Positions 20,269-31,169 of a DNA stretch of 64,000 bases are shown here, one piece after another. The notes beneath the pieces were generated by a model. That model did no database searches and was not told the DNA's origin. It saw only the letters and a program-made list of their open reading frames with translations. The position numbers and the translations under genes are program-made. The stretch covers positions 20,161,813-20,225,812 of the forward strand of contig CM036759.1 of NCBI GenBank assembly GCA_020796225.1, read 5' to 3'. The stretch is from Arion vulgaris (lineage: Eukaryota > Mollusca > Gastropoda > Stylommatophora > Arionidae). Each line of letters begins with the position of its first letter. Position 1 is the first letter of the stretch.

Positions 20269-20890
20269 TACGTAAACAACCATTTACTAAGGTCTAAAGT
20301 TTTCTGATGGTTTCCTTTGTTGTCTTCCATGTTTCCGAGCCATAGAACAGCACTGACTTCACATTTGATTGAAAGATTCTCAGCTTTGTGTTTGTTTTGA
20401 TCTCTTTTGACTTCCATATCTTACTCAATGCAATAAAGTTTCCCTTGCTTTTTGTATTCTTATCTTGACATCTTTGTTTGTTCCTCCTTCTGTGCCTATG
20501 TTGCTACCAAGGCATGTGTATGATTCTACATCATGTAGAGCTGTTTCCTCCAGCATAAACTGGTTTACATTTACTGCATTTATTCCCATGACCTTAGTCT
20601 TTTACCTGTGTATTTTCAAACCTAGTTGCTGAGACTTGTTATTTAGAATATCCATTTTATCTTTAATCTGTGCGTGATTGTGGGGCAGCAATGCCAGATC
20701 GTCTGCAAAATCCAGTTCCTCTAGTTGTTTCCTAAGTGTCCATTGTATCTGTTATCTGTTGTTGTTGATTTCATGCTCCAATCTATGGCCAGCAAGAACA
20801 GGAATGGTGATAACAGGCATCCCTGTCTCTCCCCGTTTTTATTTCAAAGGATTCCGTTAATTGGCCATCATGTATTACTCTGCATTTAGT
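20249..20890 (-). mobile_element. RTE-like LINE 'B', RT part (5' of Penelope insertion)
   Basis: Minus strand reads GMPVITIPVLAGH, ELDFADDLALLPHNHAQIKD (the F/YADD active site near 20700), QQLGLKIH, KTKVMGINAVNVNQFMLEE, YTCLGSNIGTEGGTNKDV and SAVLWLGNMED, ending at LRWYDKIT. This is the standard RT palm-to-thumb order. Scattered frameshifts and stops. The 5' end is truncated near 20890. Confidence 0.85.
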
Positions 20891-21009
20891 TCTCTATTGC
20901 TGAAAATAAGGGGATAAATTGTGCATAATATAGGAAATCATTGGTGAACATTTGTGTATTTAATAAAACATATTTTGTGAGAAAGTGTGCATTCTCCTTT
21001 TTTTCAGAG

Positions 21010-21325
21010 ATATCTTGTCGTACGCTTAGTGTAATGTGGACCACAAACTTGGGCAGATAGCTTAGGGTATGCTAGGTTTCCCCAAAATTTAGTTTTCAAT
21101 TCTACTGTTTGTGGTCACATGTTGCCTCTCAGCTTCATCAGGAGAGGACAATCTTGCTAAACATGCTCCGGTGTCTTTTCGGCCTGCTGACACTGTCAGA
21201 GAGCCGTTTGACTCATTCTTAGTCTGTGTAAGTGTTTATTGAGTCTGTAATGCCCTATTGTCTGCAGGTGGCATATTTTGACTTGGTCTGTTCTACTTAG
21301 ATCTGTGTTGAAGACATTTCCACAA
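21010..21325 (-). mobile_element. RNase H-type LINE, C-terminal end
   Basis: Minus strand: LSRTDQVKICHLQT, GHYRLNKHLHRLRMSQTALC, QQAEKTPEHV, QDCPLLMKLR. The CxC...TPEHxLQDCP arrangement is the zinc-knuckle-like ending of many RNase H LINE proteins. One stop and one frame slip are visible. No RNase H core precedes it here. Confidence 0.8.
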
Positions 21326-21402
21326 TAAGTTGTGATATATTGTGTATTTTATAGAACTAGGAAAAACTGTGCATTTGAGTAGAATAATAAAAGGTGTAAA
21401 GG

Positions 21403-21618
21403 CGAAAGATTGACTTCAGTGCACATACTTTTCCAATATGATTCTATTCCACTTCGCAGAAATTGCACGCCGCCTTGCGAAATTAATGCATAAAGCATGA
21501 CCTCTGTAGCTCTGGAAACATTAATGAGAGATCTTCAAGAAAAATTGCGACTTCTGGATTCAAACCCACGACCTTCAGAAGGCAATACAAAACGCTTAAT
21601 CACTTCTCCACTAACCTA
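21403..21618 (-). mobile_element. tRNA-derived SINE, family A
   Basis: Minus strand head: TTAGTGGAGAAGTGATTAAG (A box) and GTGGGTTTGAATCCAGAAG (B box). The body aligns with 8578-8805 and 59838-60085 down to the shared GAAGTCAATC end. Confidence 0.85.
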
Positions 21619-21727
21619 CACCCATACAGACACAGATTTCTAAACATACATACAGATATACACATACTTAACTACACCCATACAGACACAGATTTCTAAA
21701 CATACATACAGATATACACATACTTAA
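21616..21727. repeat. 56-bp tandem duplication
   Basis: Two identical 56-bp copies beginning CTACACCCATACAGACACAG at 21616 and 21672. Confidence 0.9.
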
Positions 21728-22185
21728 CTACACTCACATATAAAATAAACCACAAAGATTCCCATGCATCTCACTTACACAGAAGCTCAAATACACAGGT
21801 AAGCGGACAAAAACATACATAATTCACTACACCAACAGACTCCCAATCACACACATAATTACGTATGCACCAAGAGAAATGCAATCACACAAATATATGC
21901 AAACACTCGCATATACATTTAAATCAAATACAAGCAATACCACATATAAAAAACATATATACATGAACTCATATCAACACAGAGACACGAGTAAGGACAG
22001 ACTGGCATTTTGACAAATATACTCATAAATAAGACAGAATAACATTTCTTTTTTTATATACACATATATAGTCTTACATATATACATATGCATGCATATA
22101 CAGACTTACACACACATGTACACACACATATATACACACACACGTACACAAAGACAGGCATACAGACATTTGTTTTTCTGATCGA
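21728..22185. other. A/C-biased low-complexity DNA
   Basis: A long stretch with almost no G on the plus strand and many CACATA/TACACA motifs. No gene. Confidence 0.6.
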
Positions 22186-22189
22186 GAGC

Positions 22190-22640
22190 TCATTACTGAT
22201 GATTTTCTTCAGCCTCGTGCCCGAACAAGGGAGGGAGTTAACTCAGGTGAAGACAAGAGGGTGAAAACAGAGTTAAAGCCCTAACCCCGTGCTCCAATGC
22301 AATCTTGAAACCTCTCAAGGCTCACTCCGACAACAATCACCCGCTTTCCACCAATTAGAGTCTGCCTCTAGCACGGATAACGGCCGATTTCCTCTTCCTC
22401 CCATATCCCATTTTACTTGAACTGATGTTAGTTTTAATTAGGACCTGGCCGGGAGTTTTCTGCTCGCCATATTCACTCCTTCAAACCAACGTTAGGTTTT
22501 AATTAGGGATTCCAGGCGGATGTATGCGACCACTGTTCTGTCGTTTGTCTCCGGACTTCCATGGGCGCACAAGATCTCGTTGTGTTTTTACGAGATCTGC
22601 TACCGACGGTAAAACGACAAACTAGAAACTGGCATCTTGT
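22190..22640. other. GC-richer unique block
   Basis: Contains CCTCGTGCCCGAACAAGGGA, a duplicated phrase GTTAG(G)TTTTAATTAGG (about 22429 and 22491) and a short inverted repeat AGATCTCGT / ACGAGATCT near 22572-22600. No ORF. It could be regulatory or an unrecognised repeat. Confidence 0.35.
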
Positions 22641-22714
22641 TACTCATTGGCTACGACGTTAACAAAGGATGACGCAGTGACAACTGCCGATAGAATCTGA
22701 TAACCTGGTATTAT

Positions 22715-22800
22715 ATATCAATTTAATGATACATGGGTAGACTCAGGTGTTTGGTGGTATATATCAGTTTAATAATACATGGTAGACTCGATGTTTGGTT
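22715..22800. repeat. About 43-bp direct repeat also found at 24430
   Basis: TTTAATGATACATGGGTAGA at 22732 is echoed by TTTAATAATACATGGTAGAC at 22772, and again exactly at 24436, directly after the RNase H frame. Confidence 0.75.
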
Positions 22801-22985
22801 AATTTCATTTTTTGTCAACATGCGCGCGTCCACGCACACAAACATACACAAGCAGAAGCATATAAACATATTTATTTTAAATTAAAAAATATAGTATACT
22901 TTTGTCCTTATGATTATATGCTTGTTTTATGTATCTACTTTTTTGTTTTGCTCTGTTTAATAGTTTTCTAGAAAAAATAACTCAA

Positions 22986-23240
22986 CTGTGTTGCCTGGCT
23001 TGCAAAGGAGCAAAGAATAGTAACACTGCGACCTACGAGGCATGTCGTAAGAAGAGAAGTGACTGAGGTAAAGGCCTAGGAAAGCTATCCTAGTAAATAA
23101 AGAGCGTCGCAGAAATCAGATCTGATGGCCTATTTGTAGGCACATAACTGGCACAACATACAATCGCTCTTAGTCTCGGATCACTTACACATCACAAAGG
23201 TGGTTTCACAAGTCCTCGATGTGGAACGTTCAAAGAAGAA
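22986..23240 (+). mobile_element. SINE family B
   Basis: Shares in order AAAGAATAGTAACACTGCGA, GGCATGTCGTAAGA, CTATCCTAGTAAATAAA, ATAACTGGCACAACATACAA and an AAGAAGAA end with the other four copies. Confidence 0.85.
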
Positions 23241-23685
23241 TTTTAAAAAAAGAATAATTTACAGATGCAAGTGTTTACCTAAAGAGATTTTACTTATTAC
23301 CGTAAAATAGTTAACCCTTTTAAAAATATTTAATGCAAGATTGCAATAATAGCTTGTTGTTTTAGAAAAACTTATGCACTCTTTAAGCGATATTAAATCG
23401 AGCACATCCGACTTTTGTCAATTTCGCCTTTTGGCTAGCTACCCCAACTGGTAACTACAAAATCCAACAAACCGAAACCGCTCACGAGCTAGTTGAGTGT
23501 CGACGATTAAGACGCCCACTAAAGATTAAACTATAATGCGGTATATATATATTTAATCGTCATATGATACACGAGACGGGAGAAAACGCATCTCGTTATG
23601 TAAATCTGTTTCACTAACTGTGCAGAACGGTGCAGCACGAAAAGAAGTAACAATGTAAAAGAACAGAGTATACTGTGTAAACAAT
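23241..23685. other. AT-rich intergenic DNA
   Basis: Nothing recognised. Confidence 0.4.
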
Positions 23686-23688
23686 ACA

Positions 23689-24429
23689 ATGACGCTGAAT
23701 GCAGACGTTAAGGCTATCATTGATGAAAACTGCAATGCAGACGATGTTGTGATTTACACGGATGGATCGGTAGTTCGTCACGAAAAGTCTGCATGGGCCT
23801 TCTCTGCAAGCTCATGTGGCAGAATGGTCAAGGAAGGCAGTGGTGCATTCAGTATGACAACAAGCAGCATGACAATGGAGGTACTGGCGGTGACTAATGC
23901 ACTACTCTGGCTAGAGTCACAAGACTACACTAATGCGTACATTATGAGTGACTCATTGAGTATGATCCGAAAGGTGGAGGCCGGTTCGGTGCGCAGGTAA
24001 TGGAATGAATCACTGCAGGCGTCAACAATTTGCAGAATTACACTTGTCTTTGTTTCGGGGCACATGGGTGTCGTTGGCAATGAGAGAGCAGACATGCTGG
24101 CTGGCTCTGCCATCATATCAGAGGGCCAGCCAATGGATAGAGCTGATATTTTGAACGCCTTCATAGAGTGTGGCCGCAAAGAAGATTTTCATTTAAACCA
24201 ATCCACGTCAACTACTAGATTGCAAGAGCTGGGTTTGAAGATTGGAGTAGCAAGAAAAGAACAGCATAACAAGTACGTGAGCAGGCTCATCAATCAAAAT
24301 CAAACTGGTACAGTCAGTCGCTGGACGCTGTTGGAGATATTGCGAAGGAGATCGGAGCAGCTATGGACATGTCCGGAGTGCAATGAAGATATCCAAACCG
24401 AAACTGAAACAATACAGTTTGTCCTATAA
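23689..24429 (+). pseudogene. LINE RNase H domain and C-terminus, one stop
   Basis: Residues 1-103 hold an RNase H fold: VIYTDGSVVRH (Asp25), MTMEVLAV (Glu64) and YIMSDSLSM (Asp88). A TAA at 23998-24000 interrupts. The frame then continues ITLVFVSGHMGVVGNERADM (fourth catalytic Asp), a 110-residue tail with ARKEQHNKYVSRLINQNQTG and a Cys motif EQLWTCPECNED, ending at 24427-24429. All four catalytic carboxylates remain, which is better preserved than in the other copies. Role in a LINE: removal of template RNA. RT is absent upstream (5' truncation). The Met at 23689 is not a true start. Confidence 0.88.
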
Positions 24430-24589
24430 ATATTAGTTTAATGATACATGGGTAGATTCATGTGTTTGGTGTACTGTATATTTGCTGTACTGTATATAAC
24501 TACCTAACTTGTATTCTATACTTTGAACATCGATTTGTTGTTTTGCAATAATCACTTATCAGTTATATGAGGACTATCATCAAAGCACT

Positions 24590-25258
24590 ATATCATGCCC
24601 ATATGGGTTCCGATTCTCGCAGCAACAAATTAGCAGCTCCCAGCGGGTTCAAGACGCCAGTTCGATGTTGATTAATTAAGGTGTTCACATATTTGTTATG
24701 TCGTTCTTTTCGGGCCGTACCAATGATGACAGTCATCTCTCGTAATTTAGTCAGCGAGTAAGATTCACAGCCCCAGAAACACCTTTGTTCGGAAAGACTC
24801 AACACCATAAGAATATCGTCAAGGTTCATTGCAGTGTCATCTGATATTGTAGTAATGCCAGCCACTCCATCAACTAGTTTATAACACCTGACTCAACCGA
24901 GTCCAGGGACGAAAATGAAAGCGACCTCTATGATCCCGGTCTGTGTCATTGCCTTCACCAATAGTTATCTCAGTATTTCTATTTCAACTATATGAAACAT
25001 ACCGATGAAGTATATCTATTTCATTCCTATCGAGTATGAAAACACTAGTGTAGTGATGAGACATCAATCACGCCAACGCCTATATAACTGCCTGAATGTC
25101 CATTCTAGTACTTGTGGTTGTCTCGTAAGCCTCACTGGCCTCTCCTATTTTTCCTTCTAAACGTGCTGAAAAAGTAAATGAACATCGTTAGGGAAAAAAT
25201 GAATGAACCAACCATCAGTGTAAATAGCTACGTCTTGTTTTGCCATCAATGATTTAAT
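24590..25258 (-). mobile_element. RNase H LINE fragment, decayed
   Basis: The minus strand starts beside the MITE at 25259 with DVAIYTDGWF, has QHYTSVFILD-like sequence near 25040 and MAGITTISDDTAMNLDDILM at 24865. It ends TARKERHNKYVNTLINQHRT / SEPIWA at 24593. It aligns with the plus-strand copy at 23689-24429, so the two lie tail to tail. Confidence 0.8.
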
Positions 25259-25413
25259 CAGGGCGGCTCGTCATTAAGGGCCAGTGGGACCCGGCCCCTA
25301 ATAATCGAAAGGGGAATAACTTCCCGAATAGTAAATACTACCAAACCATTATTTTTCCGAAAATTTGTGTCTGTCCCCACCAAGAAAAAAAAGGGAACGT
25401 TGAGCCGCCACTG
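25259..25413. mobile_element. hAT-type MITE, copy 1 (155 bp)
   Basis: Ends CAGGGCGGCTCG and CGAGCCGCCACTG-like (TGAGCCGCCACTG) are inverted repeats. Flanked by perfect 8-bp duplicates GATTTAAT (25251-25258, 25414-25421). The interior TCATTAAGGGCCAGTGGGAC matches copies at 53199 and, inverted, 59296. No ORF, non-autonomous. Confidence 0.93.
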
Positions 25414-25679
25414 GATTTAATGTTCATACTTCTTAATATCTTTTGTTTATAAAACCGTCCGTTCCTTGCATACATTTTTTAGAATATGAATTAAGGAAAA
25501 CAATATCCAACACGTAGAGCCTACACTAGCATTTATATGTTATTTTAATGTGCAAGTATTTATATCCATCTGTTGTACATATCAAATTTGCTTATCTCGT
25601 GAACAGGGACATAGTTAATTAATTTCCTACTACAAGTTGCTAATAATGTACAGTGTTGCTAATGTTTTTTCATGAAAAC

Positions 25680-26000
25680 TTACACGTAGACTGACATAGA
25701 ACATCACAGTCTTCTTTTTCTTTTGTCGTCACACTGCTACCGGGTTGTTGCCCAGTGTCGTGGTTTTCTGTTTTTTCCTTGCGTTGTTGTGGTGGCTTAT
25801 GTGATTGTTATCTTTGCTCTTTCACATGATTCTGCTACGCCATTTAACCATCTTTTCCGTGTTCTTCCTCTTGCCTTCTTTCCCGATGTTCTGTTGTAGA
25901 AGACTCTGTATACTGTGGAGTTTGGATGGATTCCTATTAGGTGGCCAAACCACTTCATTCTTTGCTTTTCTATGTAATTCAAACACGGTTTTGTGCCAAA
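25680..26000 (-). mobile_element. LINE 3' end (family with GAA-type tail)
   Basis: Minus strand reads CLNYIEKQRMKWFGHLIGIH, YRVFYNRTSGKKARGRTRKR and WLNGVAESCERAKITIT, then untranslated sequence and AAGAAGA at 25710. Related copies: 60888-61075 and 62996-63280. Confidence 0.8.
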
Positions 26001-26470
26001 TAGTAACATGTAAAAACAAGATAATACTGTACAATTTGTATGTTTCTAATACACGAATTCCTTTGAAAATACCGGTAATATTTCTATAAGTTGTAAAAAC
26101 GTTATGAAACTTCACTTGAATACAATCAGTTAAATCTGATATTAGCGCTAGTAATAATGATCATTTCTTGAGCTATAAGTTTGAAAATTCTTGATTATTT
26201 TGTTATTTCTGTTACTTCTAATACTTTTGAAATAAATAAAGATGAGTTATCTTACATTTTCTGAGTGACATTTTATTTTAATTTATTTTTATTTTGCGCT
26301 CCCTCTTCGAAAGGAGCAATACATGAATGTGAGGTCAATATAAACAATATATACTCTTTAAGAGAGAAAAAGGTATGCCCTGGCCCCCCACCTCTCGCAT
26401 GCTTGCATTTAGACATGTGACGTGACATGTATTTAGCGCCTAACGATTTCCAAAGGTTATGCGGCATTTT
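26001..26470. other. AT-rich intergenic DNA
   Basis: Nothing recognised. Confidence 0.4.
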
Positions 26471-26474
26471 CATT

Positions 26475-26650
26475 TTTCATGAACGTAAGACAACACTTTA
26501 TTTTGTTTCATTGTGTTTCATGAACGTAAGACAACACTTTATTTTGTTTCATTGTGTTTCATGAACGTAAGACAACACTTTATTTTGTTTCATTGTGTTT
26601 CATGAACGTAAGACAACACTTTATTTTGTTTCATTGTGTTTCATGAACGA
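26475..26650. repeat. 41-bp minisatellite, block 1
   Basis: Four units with GAACGTAAGACAACACTTTA starting at 26481, 26522, 26563 and 26604, each 41 bp apart, almost identical. A degenerate stretch (26650-26840) separates it from block 2. Confidence 0.95.
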
Positions 26651-26837
26651 AGTTTTTTTGTTTATTGTTTTCATTTTTATTTTTTTCTTGTGTTTCCATT
26701 AACGTTATGACACTTTATTGTTTCATTGTGTCTAATAAGACAATTATATTTTGTTTTCTTGTTTTATAACTGACAAATTTGAAACAGACTCGATCAGTTT
26801 TTCATGAAGTAAATAACGATTTTTTGTTAATTGTTTC

Positions 26838-27170
26838 AGACATAAACAACACTTTATTTTGTTTCATTGTGTTTCATGAACGTAAGACAACACTTTATTT
26901 TGTTTCATTGTGTTTCATGAACGTAAGACAACACTTTATTTTGTGTCATTGTGTTTCATGAACGTAAGACAACACTTTATTTTGTTTCATTGTGTTTCAT
27001 GAACGTAAGACAACACTTTATTTTGTTTCATTGTGTTTCATGAACGTAAGACAACACTTTATTTTGTTTCATTGTGTTTCATGAACGTAAGACAACACTT
27101 TATTTTGTTTCATTGTGTTTCATGAACGTAAGACAACACTTTATTTTGTTTCATTGTGTTTCATGAAAGT
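26838..27170. repeat. 41-bp minisatellite, block 2
   Basis: About eight units of the same 41-bp repeat at 26878, 26919, 26960, 27001, 27042, 27083 and 27124, ending at 27165. A 60-codon ORF here is repeat-derived. Confidence 0.95.
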
Positions 27171-27680
27171 TTTTTTATTTTTATTTATTTTTATTTTTTT
27201 GGGCTTCTTTTGCCATTAACGACTTATGAGCATGTGTTATGTAATGTGTGCTAATAAAAGTCTGTATTAATACAATTCGTCGCTGTTTTTCTGTTTGTAT
27301 ACTGACAAATTCGAAACAGACTCGACACAGTGTCAGCTAGTGCAAATTTAACGATGAATGATAACTTTCAACATAAACTGATAAAACAAGTTAATATGTA
27401 TGTATATAAACGATAAAAGAGAATCGCACATTGAATTTATTTCACAAGAATTCTTTAATGACACAATTGTATATGTGTGTAAAATGTATGATATTTTGTA
27501 ATATAGCTTTCATGAAACCTCAAGTGATTGATTAATGAAGCCGCCACTGGAAATAGGACAGTTTTAAAACAACGGTCTTTCAACGAGTAATTTTATTTTC
27601 CCTTTAACACAGGTGAGCTACTAAAGCTTCAGAGATACCTTTGCAAATGTGACTTGTAGATTATGTCGCAATTATCTTCT
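27171..27680. other. AT-rich DNA with MITE-end remnant
   Basis: AAGCCGCCACTG at 27538-27549 matches one terminus of the hAT MITE family. No partner end was found. Otherwise nothing. Confidence 0.5.
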
Positions 27681-28070
27681 TCTTCTTCTGAGATCAACTT
27701 TTGCTATGCGACTACTCCGGTATGTGTCATAAACAGGGCGGTCGCTTGAGGTCTTCACCAGTCCCCCATAGTTTGTATTGTAAGGTTGTTTATGTTGGCC
27801 AGATCTCCCTTCTCACACTACTCAGACTGGGACAGTCTTGTAGATATGCTCTGGGCTGCTTAGTGCTCCACTGCAGGCTGCCGAGTCCCTGATACCCATT
27901 CTGTGAAGGTGTGCTCTGAGACTGCAGTGTCCCGTTCTACGTCTGAAGACTGTGGTCTGTGCTTTTCTGTTTAGTGTATTTATACTGTTGTGCTCTGGGT
28001 TGTATCCTCCATTTGTTTTTCTCCAGATCCTTTTCCTGGTTTGTTTCAGGAGAGTCTTTGCTTCTGTAAA
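27680..28070 (-). mobile_element. RNase H-type LINE, C-terminal end
   Basis: Minus strand: QEKDLEKNKWRIQPRAQQ, then KQPRAYLQDCPSLSSVRREI and TLQYKLWGTGEDLKRPPCL. This matches the LQDCP...LWG..EDL ending of RNase H LINE proteins. Followed by AAGAAGAAGA at about 27677-27690, probably the tail. Confidence 0.75.
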
Positions 28071-28255
28071 ACTTTTGACGAGAGAAACGCTAAAAGATGC
28101 AATATGCTGTTTATGACAGTTATCTTTTCACTTACTAGATGATGATTTACTTTCTGAGATGGAGCATGTGTGATGTTGTCACGTTCATTGATAAACTCTA
28201 TACATCCCAACATATGAAATTCATATTCCTAGTGCCTACAGCTTACTACAAACTA

Positions 28256-28514
28256 CAGGGTGTTCAAGATAAATGCAGCCCCATTGACAAATTCGAAAGT
28301 TGCCAGTTAACCTATTGAGTTGTGTATATTTACTATTTAAAGCCGTTCTGACTAGTTCGCCCTACGTTACATTTGTTCATCGCCCCTTCCCGCACTACAA
28401 TTACACACCGTCACACAACCTTGACCTACACTACGTCATAACAGAACCTTTCATTTTCATACATATATGCCAAATTAGCTCCATTCACAGGCTGCTTTTA
28501 TCTTGAACACCCTG
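28256..28514. mobile_element. TA-flanked MITE (Tc1/mariner-like ends)
   Basis: CAGGGTGTTCAAGATAAATG (from 28256) and the reverse complement of 28490-28514 match at 24 of 25 positions. Both ends are flanked by TA (28254-28255, 28515-28516). 259 bp, no transposase. The plus-strand 68-codon ORF inside is chance. Confidence 0.88.
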
Positions 28515-28516
28515 TA

Positions 28517-29840
28517 TTATGACAATGATTATGAAATGGCAATGAATAAGCTATAAAAATAAAAATTATATTAGCAAGAGAAGCATTGAAATAAGAAATA
28601 TGTTTAAAAGACATAAGAAATAGAATATAAACACCTTTTTAAACTAAATATAAACATTAAAACAACATTATTTGTATAGATCAATAACAATACAGTATAG
28701 CTACTTCTGCTGAACATAAGTAATAAAATACAAATTTAAATATTAGACATGAGTTATAAAACATAAATAATTTTTGCAAGACAGAATAAAACAATAAAAC
28801 TAAGGATACAAGACGTAATAATGCAATAACTATAGCGGACACAAGACAAAAGCAATAAAACCGAATTTATATTAAATAAACTGCAAAGTTGAAACATTTA
28901 AAAAAAATACAGAATCAAACGACCCAGTACTTTGTCAGTTTCTGAAATCATTTAGCTATAGTTAAAATATAAACATATCAATTTAAATACAAATGAGTAG
29001 CATACCTTTATTAAGAAATGTCTTTGGTATATTCTCAGACTGAGATGGTATGACAGAGTGGCAAACACAGACATGTGGAAAATAACAGGGCATGAACATG
29101 TTATCGCCCAGGTCAGGATGATAAAAACATGTCAAGTATTTGAGTGGAACCTGCAAAGTAAACGGAAAATAGGACATCCTAATTAGACATGTAGATGTAG
29201 TCTTCTTATGGAACTAAAGGAAGCTGACTACCATGGAAATCCATAAAGAAAAAGGGCTGGAGAGATCGGGAGAATTGGATGACAACTATTGATGTCATAT
29301 GCTCTTCGAGGAGAGGAAAGGGATAAATAAGTAGATAAGAAATAAAAATATAAACATTCACTTGTTTTGTTTCATTATGCCATTTTCTAATATGTTGATA
29401 GTGACAATACAAGCATATGTTCGCAAAATGTGTTCATCCAAATATATGTATCCTTTTTAACTGTAAAACATCTGAAGTTTTCAAGAAAGAAAAGTTTAAG
29501 GTTTGGAGTTGTATGTTGGCTAGACGACTATCAATGTTGGCTGTATCTAATCTGTTATCTTGACTGGTACTCTCATTTTCACACTAACTGATATTACTAC
29601 TGGTGTTCTTTACTTCCGTTAATTGATGATGTTCATTTCTCTATCCTTGCTGTGGTTGTTAATTCGAGTTCCAGCGTTGTGAAGAAATATTAGTTCCTGT
29701 CATTACTTGCCACTTCGTCACGTTTGGTGCCATTTCGTCTCTCTGAATTAAAAGATAATACCGTATATACAAAAAATACATATTTATATTTATTATACAT
29801 GTTTATATGTACCTCAATTTATATCACTAATTACCGTATA
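28517..29840. other. A-rich intergenic DNA
   Basis: 28540-28960 is strongly A-rich with repeated AATAAAAC/ACATAA. Minus-strand ORFs at 28983-29177 and 29206-29412 have no recognised domain. A very old LINE is possible but unproven. Confidence 0.35.
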
Positions 29841-29842
29841 TC

Positions 29843-30165
29843 TTGGACAGAGAAGAGAACACATAGATCTACAGAGAAATAACTCAAAATCAAAGTAAAC
29901 TGGATGATGATACAAATAAGAAGGAGAAAATTTATATATTTTGGGCATATAAAAGACATGAAGGGCTGGAGAAGACCATCATGGAAGGAGACATACCGGC
30001 AAAAAGACCACGGAGAAGATAGATTCAGAATGTAACTGATGGTTTGAACATGACGGCTGCAGAAGCAGGACATCTGGCCTATGAGAGAGAGAAATTTCGA
30101 CTGTTCGGGTGGCAGAGTTCTGCTCAGGACAAGCTACTTGATGATGATGATAAATTACTGTACAG
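29843..30165 (+). mobile_element. RTE-like LINE C-terminus with (GATGAT)n tail
   Basis: Plus strand: EKRTHRSTEK, LKIKVNWMMIQIRRRKFIYF, GHIKRHEGLEKTIMEGDIPA, NVTDGLNMTAAEAGHLAYER and SSAQDKLLDDDDK. The last is the translated TGATGATGATGA tail at 30143-30155. Same family as 4335-4815. Stops within. Confidence 0.82.
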
Positions 30166-30318
30166 TGGTCGCTGTGTGTAAATCTGTCTAAAGCTGACGA
30201 TGAAAGACAATAACCAGTTTCATTTTGTTTTAGTCTGATATACCAAGCAGCCATATAGGGTTTTATACGGACAAACAGCAAACGTTTATATCAAGAATTT
30301 ACTGCAAAGAAGAAATTA

Positions 30319-30330
30319 TTAGGTAGATTC
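30319..30330. repeat. SINE B target-site duplication, copy 1
   Basis: TTAGGTAGATTC is perfectly repeated at 30587-30598 after the GAA tail. Confidence 0.92.
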
Positions 30331-30586
30331 CGCCCATGTAGTGTCGAGCCCGCAAGGAAGCAAAGAATAGCACCACTACGACCTACAAGGCATGTCGTAA
30401 AACGCGACCTGATTAGGCCTAGGAAAGGTACCCAAGTAAATAAAAGCGTCGCAGAAATCGGATGTGCTAGCCTACTTGTAGGCCCTAACTGCACAACGTA
30501 CAATGTTTCTTAGGTCAGATCACATACACATCATACAGAGGGGTTGACAAGTGGTTGTTGTGTAGCGTTCCAAGAAGAAGAAGAAG
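30331..30586 (+). mobile_element. SINE family B, complete with 12-bp target duplication
   Basis: 256 bp, starting CGCCCATGTAGTGTCGAGCC and ending in (GAA)n. Central AAGCAAAGAATAGCACCACT and AGGCATGTCGTAAAACGCGA are shared with the other copies. The perfect flanking duplication and GAA tail show insertion by a LINE-type mechanism. Confidence 0.92.
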
Positions 30587-30619
30587 TTAGGTAGATTCAA
30601 TTCTCAATTTCGAACGATA

Positions 30620-31136
30620 AATCGACACCAAGTAAATAGTAAGCAAATATTAAAGTAAAAAGATAGTAAGACACCAAGTAATATATTAAACACGCATAAA
30701 TAAAGTAAGACATCAAGAAAATATAAGACACCAAGTAAATACAGTAAGACACAGCATATAAGACTCAAGTACATAGAGTAAGACAAATGAAAGGTGACAC
30801 TAATATCATGTAGACGATGCAGTAAATTAATAGGATCACCAGTTAACTAGTGTGACTTCAAGTAATGTAAGACACCAAGTAAATAAAGTAAGACACCAAG
30901 TAAATAAAGTAAGACACCAAGTAAATAAAGTAAGACACCAAGTAAATAAAGTAAGACACCAAGTAAATAAAGTAAGACACCAAGTAAATAAAGTAAGACA
31001 CCCAGTAAATAAAGTAAGACACCAAGTAAATAAAGTAAGACATCAAGTAAATAAAGTAAGACACCAAGTAAATAAAGTAAGACACCAAGTAAATAAAGTA
31101 AGACATCAAGTAAATAAAGTAAGACACCAAGTACAT
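30620..31136. repeat. 21-bp minisatellite
   Basis: Unit GTAAGACACCAAGTAAATAA plus A. About 13 nearly perfect copies lie at 30860-31136, preceded by degenerate copies from 30620. Because 21 is a multiple of three, both strands appear open (101 and 110 codons). The plus frame reads VRHQVNK heptads and the minus reads FIYLVSY. Neither is likely a real gene. Confidence 0.95.
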
Positions 31137-31169
31137 TTTTGCAAATATTTCAAATAGATATAAGAATTC

